From Variovorax paradoxus B4 (GTDB taxonomy: Bacteria > Pseudomonadota > Gammaproteobacteria > Burkholderiales > Burkholderiaceae_C), in assembly GCF_000463015.1 (NCBI RefSeq), contig NC_022247.1:4154001-4218000 (forward strand): a stretch of 64,000 bases of DNA, given 5' to 3'. Every line of letters starts with the position of its first letter. Within the stretch, counting starts at the first letter, position 1. Under the pieces are notes generated by a model. The model saw only the letters and a program-made list of their open reading frames with translations, was not told the origin of the DNA and did not search any database. A program made the translations under genes and the position numbers. Positions 1-8,744 of this stretch are shown here, one piece after another.

Positions 1-1
1 C

Positions 2-751
2 GTGCTGCGCACGCGCTATCCGCTGGTGGCGCAGGCCATTCTTGCGGGCGCCTCGGGCCAGTTGCGCAACGCCGCCACCAACGCGGCAACCTGCGCCAGC
101 GCACGCGCTGCCCCTACTTCTATTGACGTGACCCAGCCCTGCAACAAGCGCGAGCCGGGCACGGGCTGCAGCGCGCTGCAGGGCTTCAACCGCAACCACG
201 CGGTGCTGGGCACCAGCGCGAAGTGCATCGCGAGCTACCCGGGCGACATGGCGCAGGCGCTGCATGCGCTCGATGCGGTGGTGCAGCTGCAGGGGCCCGC
301 GGGCCGCAGGACCATTCCGATTGCGCAGTTCCACCGCCTGCCAGGCGAGACGCCCGAACTCGATGCCAACCTTGCGCCGGGCGAGCTGATCACCGCCATC
401 GACCTGCCGGCCGAGAGCGCCCGCTTCGCGCAGCGCTCGCATTACTTGAAGGTGCGCGACCGTGCCAGCTATGCCTTTGCGCTGGTGTCGGTGGCGGCCG
501 CGCTCGACATGGAGGGCCGCCGCATCCGGCAGGCGCGCATCTGCCTGGGCGGCGTGGCGCACATGCCCTGGCGCGCGCGCGAGGCCGAGGCGCTGCTGCA
601 AGGCGCCGAGCCCAACATGGCGTTGTTCCGGCAGGCGGCGGAGGCCGCGCTGGCCGGCGCCACGGGCTTCGAGCACAACCGCTTCAAGATCGAACTGGCC
701 AGGCGAAGCATCGTGCGCGCGCTGGAAACCACGAGCAGGAGCACGACATGA
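2..751 (+). CDS. paoB: PaoB-like FAD-binding subunit of aldehyde oxidoreductase (5' partial, internal compensated frameshift)
   Basis: This is the C-terminal part of the FAD subunit of a xanthine-oxidase-family enzyme; its start lies outside the window. Cysteines in PCNKREPGTGC and GTSAKC match the PaoB (YagS) type, which carries a [4Fe-4S] cluster beside FAD and passes electrons from the molybdenum subunit. The FAD C-terminal domain (SHYLKVRDRASYAFALVSVA) is intact. Around bases 83-124 the reading frame differs from the family. Restoring one base near 83 and removing the extra T near 124 gives the usual NGG-NLRQRTRC-PYFYD region. The encoded protein therefore lacks the flavin-binding GGN motif and the first cluster cysteine. 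The stop overlaps the next ATG (ATGA), so the two genes are translationally coupled. This is either a damaged gene or two sequencing errors. Confidence 0.8.
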   Translation: MLRTRYPLVAQAILAGASGQLRNAATNAATCASARAAPTSIDVTQPCNKREPGTGCSALQGFNRNHAVLGTSAKCIASYPGDMAQALHALDAVVQLQGPAGRRTIPIAQFHRLPGETPELDANLAPGELITAIDLPAESARFAQRSHYLKVRDRASYAFALVSVAAALDMEGRRIRQARICLGGVAHMPWRAREAEALLQGAEPNMALFRQAAEAALAGATGFEHNRFKIELARRSIVRALETTSRSTT

Positions 752-2925
752 ACAGACAAGCTACTCCCCTCATCGGGCAGCCGGTCGACCGCGTGGACGG
801 CCGCCTCAAGGTGACCGGCCAGGCGCGCTATGCGGCCGAGTTTTCGTACCCAGGGCTGGTGTACGGCGTTGCGCTGGGCAGCACCGTTGCGGCCGGGCGC
901 GTGCGCGACATCGACACCGCGGCGGCGGAGCAATCGCCCGGCGTGCTGCTGGTGCTCACGCACAAGAACGTGCCCAAGATGCCGCCGCCCGCGCCCGAGA
1001 CCCCGCAGAACCGCTTCACGCGCGCCACGCCGCTGCTGCAGGACACGGCCATTCACCACCACGGCCAGCTCATCGGCTTCGTGGTGGCCGAGACGCTCGA
1101 GCAGGCGCGCCATGCGGCCACGCTGGTGAAGGTGAGCTACGACGCGGCCCAGCCCCGCATCGGCTTCGACGCCAACGTCCGCAACGCCTATGCGCCGGCG
1201 GCCATCAACGCCGGCTACAAGACCGACACGCGGCGCGGCGATCTCGACCAGGGCCTGCGCGCCGCGGCGGGCACGGTCGATGCGGTCTACAACACGCCCA
1301 TCGAGCACCACCACCCGATGGAGATGCACGCCACCGTGGCCGCGTGGGAGGGCGACGACAAGGTCACGGTGCACCACTCGCTGCAGATGGTGAGCGATGC
1401 CGCCCCGGCCATTGCCGCCACCTTCGACATTCCGCGCGAGAACGTGCGCGTGGTGTGCCCGTTCGTGGGCGGCGGCTTCGGCAGCAAGATCCTCACGCGC
1501 GACAACGCGATGCTGGCGGTGCTGGCCGCGCGCCTCGTGAAGCGGCCGGTCAAGCACGTGCTCACGCGGCAGCAGATGTTCATGGTGGTCGGACTGCGCC
1601 AGCACAACCGCCAGCACATGCGGCTGGGCGCGGATGCCAGCGGCCGGCTCACGGGGCTGGGCCACGACACCGTCACCCACACCTCGGTGCACGAGGAGTT
1701 CGTCGAGCAGACCGGCGTCATCTCGCGAATGATGTACGAGGTGCCGAACTCGCAGGTCACCCACCGCGCCTTTCGCCTCAACGTGCAAACGCCGAAGTGG
1801 ACCCGCGCACCGGGCGAGGCGCCCGGCAGCTTTGCGCTCGAATCGGCCATGGACGAACTCGCCGAGCAGCTGAAGATCGACCCGGTGGAGCTGCGCATAA
1901 GGAACGACGCCAGGACCGACCTCGACACGGGCAAGCCCTTCGGCAGCCGCTCGCTCGTCGAATGCATGCGCATCGGCGCCGAGAAATTCGGCTGGAGCAA
2001 CCGCAGCGCCATGCCGCGCAGCCGCAGGCAGGGCCACTGGCTCGTGGGCTACGGCATGAGCGCGGCATCGCGCGGCGCACCGCACCGCGGCGCCTCGGCC
2101 AATCTTTTGCTCACGCGCAATGGCCGCGACGTGCGCGCGGTGGTGGAGATGTGCGCAACCGATCTCGGCACCGGCAGCTACACCGTCATTGCGCAGACCG
2201 CCGCCGAGACGCTGGGCCTGCCGCTCGACAAGGTCGAGGTGCGGCTCGGCGATTCGGCCCTTCCGCCCACGCCCGGTTCGGGCGGCTCCTGGGGCGCCAA
2301 CACCTTCTGCACCGCGGCGCTCGCAGTCTGCGAAGCGGCCAGGCAGCAGCTGCGCGAGAAGGTCAACCTGCGCTTCGTGCGCGAACCCAGTGTGGCGGAG
2401 CTGCTGCAGGCGGCCCAGCTGAACGAATGGCGCGCCAGCAATACGGCCACGCCGGGCGCGGACATCGCCGCCTGGTCGCACTACGCCTTCGGTGCCAACT
2501 TTGCCGAAGTGTGGGTCGACGAAGACCTGGGGCTGGTGCGCGTGCCGCGCTACATGGCGGTGATTGCGGCCGGGCGCATCCTCAACCCCAAGACCGCGGC
2601 GTCGCAGATCATCGGCGGCATCGTCTGGGGCATTGGCAACGCGTTGATGGAAGAGTCGGTGCTCGACGAGCGCAGCGGCCACTTCGTCACGCGCACGCTG
2701 GCCGACTACCACGTGCCCGTGAACGCGGACATCGGCGACGTGCAGGTGCTCTTCGCGCCCGAAACCGACACCCGGGTCAACCGCATGGGCGTGAAGGGCG
2801 TGGGCGAGATCGGCATCACCAGCGTGGCCGCCGCCATTGCCAACGCGGTCTACAACGCCACAGGACGCCGCGTGCGCGACCTGCCCATCACGCCCGACAA
2901 ATTGCTGACCCCGATCCAGGCATGA
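748..2925 (+). CDS. paoC: PaoC-like molybdopterin-binding subunit of aldehyde oxidoreductase
   Basis: This is the large molybdenum-cofactor subunit (725 aa, close to E. coli PaoC) of a xanthine-dehydrogenase-family enzyme, predicted to oxidise aldehydes to acids. Seen in the sequence: the N-terminal hammerhead domain (RVDGRLKVTGQARYAAE), the Moco-binding GGGFGSK motif near residue 247, the RAPGEAPG loop, and a C-terminal GVKGVGEIG whose Glu (about residue 687) is the family's catalytic base. The ATG at 748 was chosen because it overlaps the stop of the FAD subunit and the protein starts exactly where family members do. An Fe-S subunit (PaoA) is expected upstream of the window. The true substrate cannot be read from sequence. 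Confidence 0.88.
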   Translation: MNRQATPLIGQPVDRVDGRLKVTGQARYAAEFSYPGLVYGVALGSTVAAGRVRDIDTAAAEQSPGVLLVLTHKNVPKMPPPAPETPQNRFTRATPLLQDTAIHHHGQLIGFVVAETLEQARHAATLVKVSYDAAQPRIGFDANVRNAYAPAAINAGYKTDTRRGDLDQGLRAAAGTVDAVYNTPIEHHHPMEMHATVAAWEGDDKVTVHHSLQMVSDAAPAIAATFDIPRENVRVVCPFVGGGFGSKILTRDNAMLAVLAARLVKRPVKHVLTRQQMFMVVGLRQHNRQHMRLGADASGRLTGLGHDTVTHTSVHEEFVEQTGVISRMMYEVPNSQVTHRAFRLNVQTPKWTRAPGEAPGSFALESAMDELAEQLKIDPVELRIRNDARTDLDTGKPFGSRSLVECMRIGAEKFGWSNRSAMPRSRRQGHWLVGYGMSAASRGAPHRGASANLLLTRNGRDVRAVVEMCATDLGTGSYTVIAQTAAETLGLPLDKVEVRLGDSALPPTPGSGGSWGANTFCTAALAVCEAARQQLREKVNLRFVREPSVAELLQAAQLNEWRASNTATPGADIAAWSHYAFGANFAEVWVDEDLGLVRVPRYMAVIAAGRILNPKTAASQIIGGIVWGIGNALMEESVLDERSGHFVTRTLADYHVPVNADIGDVQVLFAPETDTRVNRMGVKGVGEIGITSVAAAIANAVYNATGRRVRDLPITPDKLLTPIQA

Positions 2926-2983
2926 CGAAACAGGCAAGAAGAAGCAAACTCGGAGCCCCTGCAAAGAAGAAAAGGGGCTTCCG

Positions 2984-3913
2984 ATGCACATCCGCGAACT
3001 CGCCACCGGCCTGCAGTTTCCCGAAGGGCCCGTTGCCATGGACGATGGCTCCGTGCTGCTGGTCGAAATTGCCCACGGCACGCTCACGCGCGTGCGGCAC
3101 GACGGGCTGGTGCAGGTGGTAGCCGACCTGGGCGGCGGGCCGAACGGCGCCGCCATGGGGCCGGACGGCGCGGTGTACGTGTGCAACAACGGCGGCTTTC
3201 GCTGGCACACCGAGGCCGACGGCTGCCACCGCCCGGTGGGCCAGGCCGATGACTATTCGGGCGGCCGCATCGAGCGCGTGAACCTGGCCACGGGCCGGGC
3301 CGAGCGGCTCTACGACACGGCCGACGGGGCTGCGCTGTGCGGGCCGAACGACATCGTGTTCGATGCGCAGGGCGGCTTCTACTTCACCGACCTGGGCAAG
3401 ACGCGCGAACGCGACATGGACCGCGGCGGCGTGTTCTACGGGCATGGCGACGGCAGCGGCGCGCATGCGGTGGCGCGGCCGGTGATGACGCCCAACGGCA
3501 TCGCGCTGTCGCCCGACGGCCGCACGCTCTACTACGCCGAGACCGAGGGCGCGCGGCTCTGGGCCTTCGACATCACGGCGCCGGGGCGCGTGCGCAAGGA
3601 TGGCTGGCCTTCACCGCACGGCGGCCGCATGCTGTGCGCATCGCCGGGCGGGCACTACCAGCGCTTCGACTCGATGGCGACCGATGCGCTGGGCAACCTG
3701 TGCGTGGCCACGCTGCTGCACGGCGGCATCACCATCGTCGCGCCCGACGGCAGCAGCTGCGAGCACGTGCCGCTGCCCGACCGCTACACCACCAACATCT
3801 GCTTCGGCGGGCGCGACATGCGCACGGCCTACATCACGCTGTCGGGCAGCGGGCGGCTGATTGCCATCGACGACTGGCCGACGCCGGGGCTGAGGCTGAA
3901 CTTCCAGGCCTGA
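2984..3913 (+). CDS. SMP-30/gluconolactonase-family protein
   Basis: This is a 309-aa six-bladed beta-propeller protein of the SMP-30/gluconolactonase/LRE family, whose members are metal-dependent lactonases or esterases. Family landmarks are FPEGPV near residue 13 (the Glu is a metal ligand), the central GPNDIVFDAQGGFYFTDLG, and MTPNGIALSPDGRTLYYAET. There is no signal peptide, so it is cytoplasmic. It follows paoC by 58 bases on the same strand and probably shares its transcript, where it could hydrolyse a lactone from the same pathway. It ends 21 bases from the convergent soeC-like gene. The family call is firm; the substrate is unknown. Confidence 0.85.
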   Translation: MHIRELATGLQFPEGPVAMDDGSVLLVEIAHGTLTRVRHDGLVQVVADLGGGPNGAAMGPDGAVYVCNNGGFRWHTEADGCHRPVGQADDYSGGRIERVNLATGRAERLYDTADGAALCGPNDIVFDAQGGFYFTDLGKTRERDMDRGGVFYGHGDGSGAHAVARPVMTPNGIALSPDGRTLYYAETEGARLWAFDITAPGRVRKDGWPSPHGGRMLCASPGGHYQRFDSMATDALGNLCVATLLHGGITIVAPDGSSCEHVPLPDRYTTNICFGGRDMRTAYITLSGSGRLIAIDDWPTPGLRLNFQA

Positions 3914-3934
3914 CCGAAGCCCTTGGTCCGGTCC

Positions 3935-4867
3935 TCAGGACACCACCTGGTAGTACAGGTTCTGCGGGTGCTTCGCCTGCGCGAAGAAGAACCAGCGCTC
4001 AGCCAACAGGCCGGGCGCCTGCACCAGCACCGCCAGCAGCCACGGCCACACGGCCCCGCTGGCAACGCCCCACAGCAGCAACAGCGAAGGCAGCACGAAG
4101 GCCAGCAGCAGGAAACCGAGCTTCATGTTCTTGAGCGCGGCCAGCGTCGCGCCATGAAAGAACTCGCGTGTGTTGAACGAGCCGGCCGACATGCCCATCG
4201 ACTTTTGCACGAGCTTCTCGGTGTGGATGCCGGTGGCCGATTGCAAGGTCGACTTGTGGCGGATCGCTGCGTTGCGCCTGAGCGCCCCGCCCCGCGCGGC
4301 CCATGCCGCGAGCGTGGCGGCGAGCGCCCAGGGGCCGAACAGCTGCACGAAGCGTGTTTCGCCCGACAGCACCGCTATCGCACAGGCCAGCACCAGCCCC
4401 GACGACAGGCCGATGAGCGTGAAGTTAACGATAGTGAGCGGGTGCGCCCATTCCTCGATGAAGCGCAGGCACGCGTAGATCATGGCGGTGCAGTACCAGA
4501 GCGCAACCGCGCCGCACAGCACCAGCGCGGGCAGCAGCCACGACCACGGCGCACCGGCGCCGAAGTGCAGCGACAGCCACCACAGCGCCACCAGCGCGAT
4601 GAAGCCCGGCAGCACGATGACTTCGCGCGACATCCACGAGGTGCGCCACATCAGCACGGCGCGCCATGCGCGGCTCTTGCGGCCCAGGTGCATGAACGAG
4701 GCCGCGAGCCCGGCCGCGAGCAGCACTTCGGCCACGCCCAGCGCCAGCGTGAGAAAGCCGGGCGCGAGCCCCAGGCCGAACAGCACCGCGAGCGCAAGCG
4801 CGACGACCAGGCCCTGCGCGGCGCCGGCCAGCGTGGTGAAGAAAAGAATGGAGAACGCGGGGTGCAT
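3935..4867 (-). CDS. soeC: SoeC/DmsC-like membrane anchor subunit
   Basis: This is a 310-aa, very hydrophobic protein of the DmsC anchor family with about eight transmembrane segments. It starts MHPAFSILFFTTLAGAAQG, which matches DmsC-type proteins. It would hold the molybdenum and Fe-S subunits at the inner membrane and exchange electrons with quinone. The ATG at 4867 follows the soeB-like stop by 4 bases with an AGGAG ribosome site, so it is the last gene of the soeABC-like operon. The role in sulfite oxidation is inferred from the missing Tat signal on the A subunit and the surrounding organosulfonate genes. A dimethylsulfoxide or other CISM anchor is the alternative. Confidence 0.8.
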   Translation of the reverse strand: MHPAFSILFFTTLAGAAQGLVVALALAVLFGLGLAPGFLTLALGVAEVLLAAGLAASFMHLGRKSRAWRAVLMWRTSWMSREVIVLPGFIALVALWWLSLHFGAGAPWSWLLPALVLCGAVALWYCTAMIYACLRFIEEWAHPLTIVNFTLIGLSSGLVLACAIAVLSGETRFVQLFGPWALAATLAAWAARGGALRRNAAIRHKSTLQSATGIHTEKLVQKSMGMSAGSFNTREFFHGATLAALKNMKLGFLLLAFVLPSLLLLWGVASGAVWPWLLAVLVQAPGLLAERWFFFAQAKHPQNLYYQVVS

Positions 4868-4871
4868 CCGG

Positions 4872-5720
4872 CTACTCCTGCGTTTCGATCGAGGGGGTGG
4901 TCTGCTGCGTGACGTGGCGCGGCAGGTACTGGTTGGCCGGGCTCGTCTCCCACTCGGGCATCAGCTGATAGCCGCCGCGTTCGCGGATGGCCCTGGACAC
5001 TTCGGAGTCCGGGTCCTTCACGTCGCCGAACAGGCGCGCGCCGGTGGGGCAGGCCTTGACGCAGGCGGGCTTGCGGTCTTCCTTGGGCAGGTGCTCGTCG
5101 TAGATGCGGTCGACGCACAGCGTGCACTTGGTCATGACCTGGCGCTCTTCGTCGAGCTCGCGTGCGCCGTAGGGGCAGGCCCATGCGCAGTACTTGCAGC
5201 CGATGCACTTGTCGTAGTCGACCAGCACGATGCCGTCTTCCTTGCGCTTGTAGCTGGCACCCGTGGGGCACACGGGCACGCAGGGCGGGTCTTCACAGTG
5301 CAGGCAGCTCTTGGGGAAGTGAACGGTCTGGGTGGCCGGGAAGGTGCCGGCCTCGTAGGTCTGCACGCGGTTGAAGAAAGTGCCGGTGGGGTTGGCGCCG
5401 TAGGGCTGCGCATCCGCGAGCGGACCGGCGCTGCCAGAGGTGTTCCACTGCTTGCACGAAGTGACGCAGGCATGGCAGCCGACGCAGACGTTGAGGTCGA
5501 TGACGAGGGCGAGCTGCTTGGCGAGGGTTTCGCCCGGCTCGGCGCGCACGGATTGACTCCCTCTCCCGCTTGCGGGAGAGGGTTGGGGTGAGGGCGCAGC
5601 AGCCCGCATCACGGCACTGGTTCCAATTCGAGCGCCGCCGCCCTCACCCCAACCCTCTCCCGGAGGGAGAGGGGGCAAGGCCGAAACCGGGGCCATCAGG
5701 TCCTTGAGCCACTGCATCAT
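4872..5720 (-). CDS. soeB: SoeB/DmsB-like 4x[4Fe-4S] electron-transfer subunit with embedded repeat
   Basis: This is a 282-aa ferredoxin-like subunit that passes electrons between the molybdenum subunit and the membrane anchor. Four cysteine groups of the DmsB/NrfC type are visible: CVGCHACVTSC near residue 79, CLHCEDPPCVPVCP, CIGCKYCAWACP and CTLCVD with a later CVKACP. Residues about 16-55 do not belong to the family. They are the in-frame translation of a palindromic repeat (PSPQPSPASGRGS in one arm, PLPPGEGWGEGGG in the other) inserted between the start MMQWLKDLM and the first cluster motif. The start at 5720 overlaps the stop of the A subunit (ATGA), which fixes it. The ferredoxin core looks intact, so the protein is probably functional. 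Confidence 0.85.
   Translation of the reverse strand: MMQWLKDLMAPVSALPPLPPGEGWGEGGGARIGTSAVMRAAAPSPQPSPASGRGSQSVRAEPGETLAKQLALVIDLNVCVGCHACVTSCKQWNTSGSAGPLADAQPYGANPTGTFFNRVQTYEAGTFPATQTVHFPKSCLHCEDPPCVPVCPTGASYKRKEDGIVLVDYDKCIGCKYCAWACPYGARELDEERQVMTKCTLCVDRIYDEHLPKEDRKPACVKACPTGARLFGDVKDPDSEVSRAIRERGGYQLMPEWETSPANQYLPRHVTQQTTPSIETQE
5558..5673. repeat. Inverted pair of palindromic REP-like units inside soeB
   Basis: There are two copies of a roughly 36-base unit in opposite orientation, separated by about 42 bases. Each unit has a small hairpin (CCCTCTCCC...GGGAGAGGG) followed by TTGGGGTGAGGGCG or its complement, so the whole can also fold into one large stem. Units of this type are scattered between genes in many beta- and gammaproteobacteria; here the pair lies inside a coding region and stays in frame. 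Confidence 0.85.
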
Positions 5721-8662
5721 TTCTTCACCCTTCCCGCAAAGTACGTCAACACGCTCGCCGCCTTCCCCAGCACCCCCGGTGCACTCGGCATGCTCGCCAT
5801 CTGCGGAAAGCTCTCTTCCGGCTCGCCCGGTTCCGCGGGCCGTATGTGCACGCGCACGTCGTACCAGCCCGCCTGCCCCGTGACCGGATCCGAATTGCTG
5901 ATGCGGCCGCTCGCGGTGCCCGCGCAAGGCAGCTCCTCGCTGATCAGGTGGTTGAGCAGGAAGCCCTTGCGCGCCTCGTCCGCACCAGGCGCCAGCTGCC
6001 AGGCGCCATCGGCCTTGCCGATCGCGTTCCAGGTCCACACGGTGCCGGGCTCCACCGCCTCGCTGTAGCGCAGCATGCAGCGCACCTGGCCCCATTGGCT
6101 CTCCACCCAGCACCAGCCACCGTCGGCAATGCCCGCGGCCTGCGCGGTGAGCGGGTTCACGTGCAGGTAGTTGTGGCTGTGGATCTGCCGCAGCCACGCG
6201 TTCTGCGAATCCCACGAGTGGTACATCGCCATCGGCCGCTGGGTGATGGCGTTGAGCGGATAGGCGTCGAGATCGGTCGAGGCCTCCTCGAGCGGCGGGT
6301 ACCAGAAAGGCAGCGGATCGAAATACGTGTCGATGCGCTCGCGCAGCGCATCGGGCGGCTGCCGGCCCGGGCTCTTGCCCTGCGCGGCCAGGCGGAAGCT
6401 CTGCAGCGTGTCGGAGTACAGCGCCAGCTGCACCGGGTCGTTGCGCTGGCGCCAGCCCTTGTCCTTTGCGAAGTCGAGGTACTCGCGGTTCCAGTTGCGC
6501 ATGTAATGCATGGTCTCGGGCATGTGGTACTGGAACACGCAGTTGTTCTGCGCGTAGGCCTCCCACTGCTTGGGGTTGGGCTCGCCGCGCAGATGCTCGG
6601 TGCCGTCCTTGCCGCGCCAGCCCATCAGAAAGCCGATGCCCGGCTGCGGCTGGAAGTTGACGACAAAGTCCGGATAGCCCGTGAACTTGCGCCCACCCTC
6701 GGGCGTGGTGAAGGCCGCAAACTTCAGCCGCGAGGCCAGCTCGATCAGCACTTCCTGGAAAGGCTTGCACTGGCCGGTGGGCGGCACCACCGGAATGCGC
6801 ACCGAATCGACCGGCCCGTCGAACTCCGAGATCGGCCGGTCGAGCATGCTCATCACGTCGTGGCGCTCGAGGTAGGTGGTGTCGGGCAGCACCAGGTCGG
6901 CAAAGGCCACGGTCTCGCTCTGGAAGGCGTCGCACACCACCAGGAAGGGGATCATGTGCTCGCCCTTCTCATCCTTGCGGTTGAGCATCTCGCGCACGGC
7001 CATGGTGTTCATGCTGGAGTTCCAGGCCATGTTGGCCATGAAGATCAGCAGCGTGTCGATGCGGTAGGGGTCGCCCTTCACCGCGTTGGTGATCACGTTG
7101 TGCATGAGCCCGTGCGCCGACAGCGGGTGCTCCCACGAGAACGCATGGTCGATGCGGATGGGCGAGCCGTCGGGGTTGATGGCCAGCTCTTCCGGGTTGG
7201 CCGGAAAGCCCAGCGGCGCGGCATTGAGCGGCGTGTTGGGCTGGATCATGCCGGGGTCGTTGAAGGCGCGGTAGTTGGGCACGATGTGGCGCGGGTACGG
7301 CGCCTTGTGGCGAAAGCCGCCGGGCGCGTCGATGGTGCCGAGCACGCTCATCAGCACCGCCAACGCGCGCACCGTCTGGAAGCCGTTCGAGTGCGCCGCA
7401 AGCCCACGCATCGCGTGGAAGGCCACGGGCCGCGCCTGCGTGGTCGGGTGCTTCTTGCCCCAGGCATCGGTCCACGCAATGGGCAGCTCGAAGGCCTGCT
7501 TGAGCGCGGTCTCGCCCATCTCGCGCGCCAGCTTGCGGATGCGCTGCGCATCGATGCCGGTGATGGCCTCGGCCCACTCGGGCGTGCAACTGGCCACGCG
7601 ATCGCGCAGCAGCTGGAACGAAGGCGCGACGCGCGTGCCGTCGGCCAGCGTGTAGTGGCCTTCGAGCGCGGGATCGCAGCCGTCGGCAATGCCTTCGGGG
7701 TAGGCGTTCTTCACGCTGCCTTGCTCCAAGTCCCACACCAATTTGTTATGCGGATTGCGGCCGTCGCCAGGCGGCCCGCGCGTAGGGTCCGGGTCGAAGG
7801 CGAAGAGGCCTTGCCGCTCGCAGTCGTCCAGCACCACGAGCTGCGGCGCGTTGGTGAAGCGCTTGAGAAAAGCGTGGTCGATCAGGTCGCTCGCGATCAA
7901 TTCGTGCAGCAGCGCCATGAACAATGCGCCGTCGGTGCCGGGCTTGATGGGAATCCACTCGTCCGCAATAGCCGAGTAGCCCGTGCGCACCGGATTGATC
8001 GAGATGAAGCGCCCACCCGCGCGCTTGAACTTGCTGATGGCGATCTTCATCGGGTTGCTGTGATGGTCCTCGGCCGTGCCGATCATCACGAACAGCTTGG
8101 CGCGGTCGAGATCCGGCCCGCCGAATTCCCAGAAGCTGCCGCCGATGGTGTAGATCATTCCCGCGGCCATGTTGACCGAGCAGAAGCCGCCGTGCGCCGC
8201 ATAGTTGGGCGTGCCGAACTGGCGCGCGAACAGGCCGGTGAGCGCCTGCATCTGGTCGCGGCCCGTGAAGAGCGCGAACTTCTTCGGATCGGTCGCGCGG
8301 ATCTTGCCGAGCCGCTCGGCCAGCATGTCGAAGGCGCGCTCCCAGCTGATGGGCTCGAACTCCCCGGCCCCGCGCTCGCTGCCGGCCTTGCGCAGCAGCG
8401 GCTGCGTGAGGCGCGCGGGCGACACCTGCTTCATGATGCCCGACGAGCCCTTGGCGCAGATCACGCCCTTGTTCAGCGGATGCTCGGGGTTGCCGTCGAT
8501 GTAGCGCACCTCCGGGCCGTGCTCGCCTTCGCGCAGGTGCACGCGGATGCCGCAGCGGCAGGCGCACATGTAGCAGGTGGTGGTCTTGACCTGGGTGTCC
8601 GCCGTGGGCGTGGGGGCGTCAAGCGGATCGTGGACGGGCTCTCTGGACAGGAAACTGAACAC
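5717..8662 (-). CDS. soeA: SoeA-like molybdopterin oxidoreductase catalytic subunit
   Basis: This is a large subunit of the DMSO-reductase family (981 aa from the chosen start) that binds bis-MGD and one [4Fe-4S] cluster. The N-terminal cluster motif is CYMCACRC with a fourth Cys in KGVICAKGSSG. HGGFCSVN holds a Cys that may ligate molybdenum. There is no twin-arginine signal, so the enzyme faces the cytoplasm, as in the sulfite-oxidising SoeABC and unlike DmsABC. A GTG at 8662 has AAAGGA six bases upstream and is preferred; an in-frame ATG at 8710 leaves only 34 bases to the divergent LysR gene. Sulfite dehydrogenase activity is inferred from this topology and the nearby sulfite-producing genes suyAB and xsc. 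Other CISM substrates are possible. Confidence 0.82.
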   Translation of the reverse strand: MFSFLSREPVHDPLDAPTPTADTQVKTTTCYMCACRCGIRVHLREGEHGPEVRYIDGNPEHPLNKGVICAKGSSGIMKQVSPARLTQPLLRKAGSERGAGEFEPISWERAFDMLAERLGKIRATDPKKFALFTGRDQMQALTGLFARQFGTPNYAAHGGFCSVNMAAGMIYTIGGSFWEFGGPDLDRAKLFVMIGTAEDHHSNPMKIAISKFKRAGGRFISINPVRTGYSAIADEWIPIKPGTDGALFMALLHELIASDLIDHAFLKRFTNAPQLVVLDDCERQGLFAFDPDPTRGPPGDGRNPHNKLVWDLEQGSVKNAYPEGIADGCDPALEGHYTLADGTRVAPSFQLLRDRVASCTPEWAEAITGIDAQRIRKLAREMGETALKQAFELPIAWTDAWGKKHPTTQARPVAFHAMRGLAAHSNGFQTVRALAVLMSVLGTIDAPGGFRHKAPYPRHIVPNYRAFNDPGMIQPNTPLNAAPLGFPANPEELAINPDGSPIRIDHAFSWEHPLSAHGLMHNVITNAVKGDPYRIDTLLIFMANMAWNSSMNTMAVREMLNRKDEKGEHMIPFLVVCDAFQSETVAFADLVLPDTTYLERHDVMSMLDRPISEFDGPVDSVRIPVVPPTGQCKPFQEVLIELASRLKFAAFTTPEGGRKFTGYPDFVVNFQPQPGIGFLMGWRGKDGTEHLRGEPNPKQWEAYAQNNCVFQYHMPETMHYMRNWNREYLDFAKDKGWRQRNDPVQLALYSDTLQSFRLAAQGKSPGRQPPDALRERIDTYFDPLPFWYPPLEEASTDLDAYPLNAITQRPMAMYHSWDSQNAWLRQIHSHNYLHVNPLTAQAAGIADGGWCWVESQWGQVRCMLRYSEAVEPGTVWTWNAIGKADGAWQLAPGADEARKGFLLNHLISEELPCAGTASGRISNSDPVTGQAGWYDVRVHIRPAEPGEPEESFPQMASMPSAPGVLGKAASVLTYFAGRVKK

Positions 8663-8744
8663 TGGCGGTCCTTTGTCTTCATGCGGGGCTGCGCCGATGT
8701 TAGAGAGCATCGATCAAACGAAAAAGCGGAGAATATCGCTCACG

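Noticed and set aside
469..3210. Long open frame antisense to the paoC-like gene
   Set aside because: Its protein is Arg/Ala/His-rich without domains, while the opposite strand carries a clear Moco-binding protein; this is a high-GC shadow frame.
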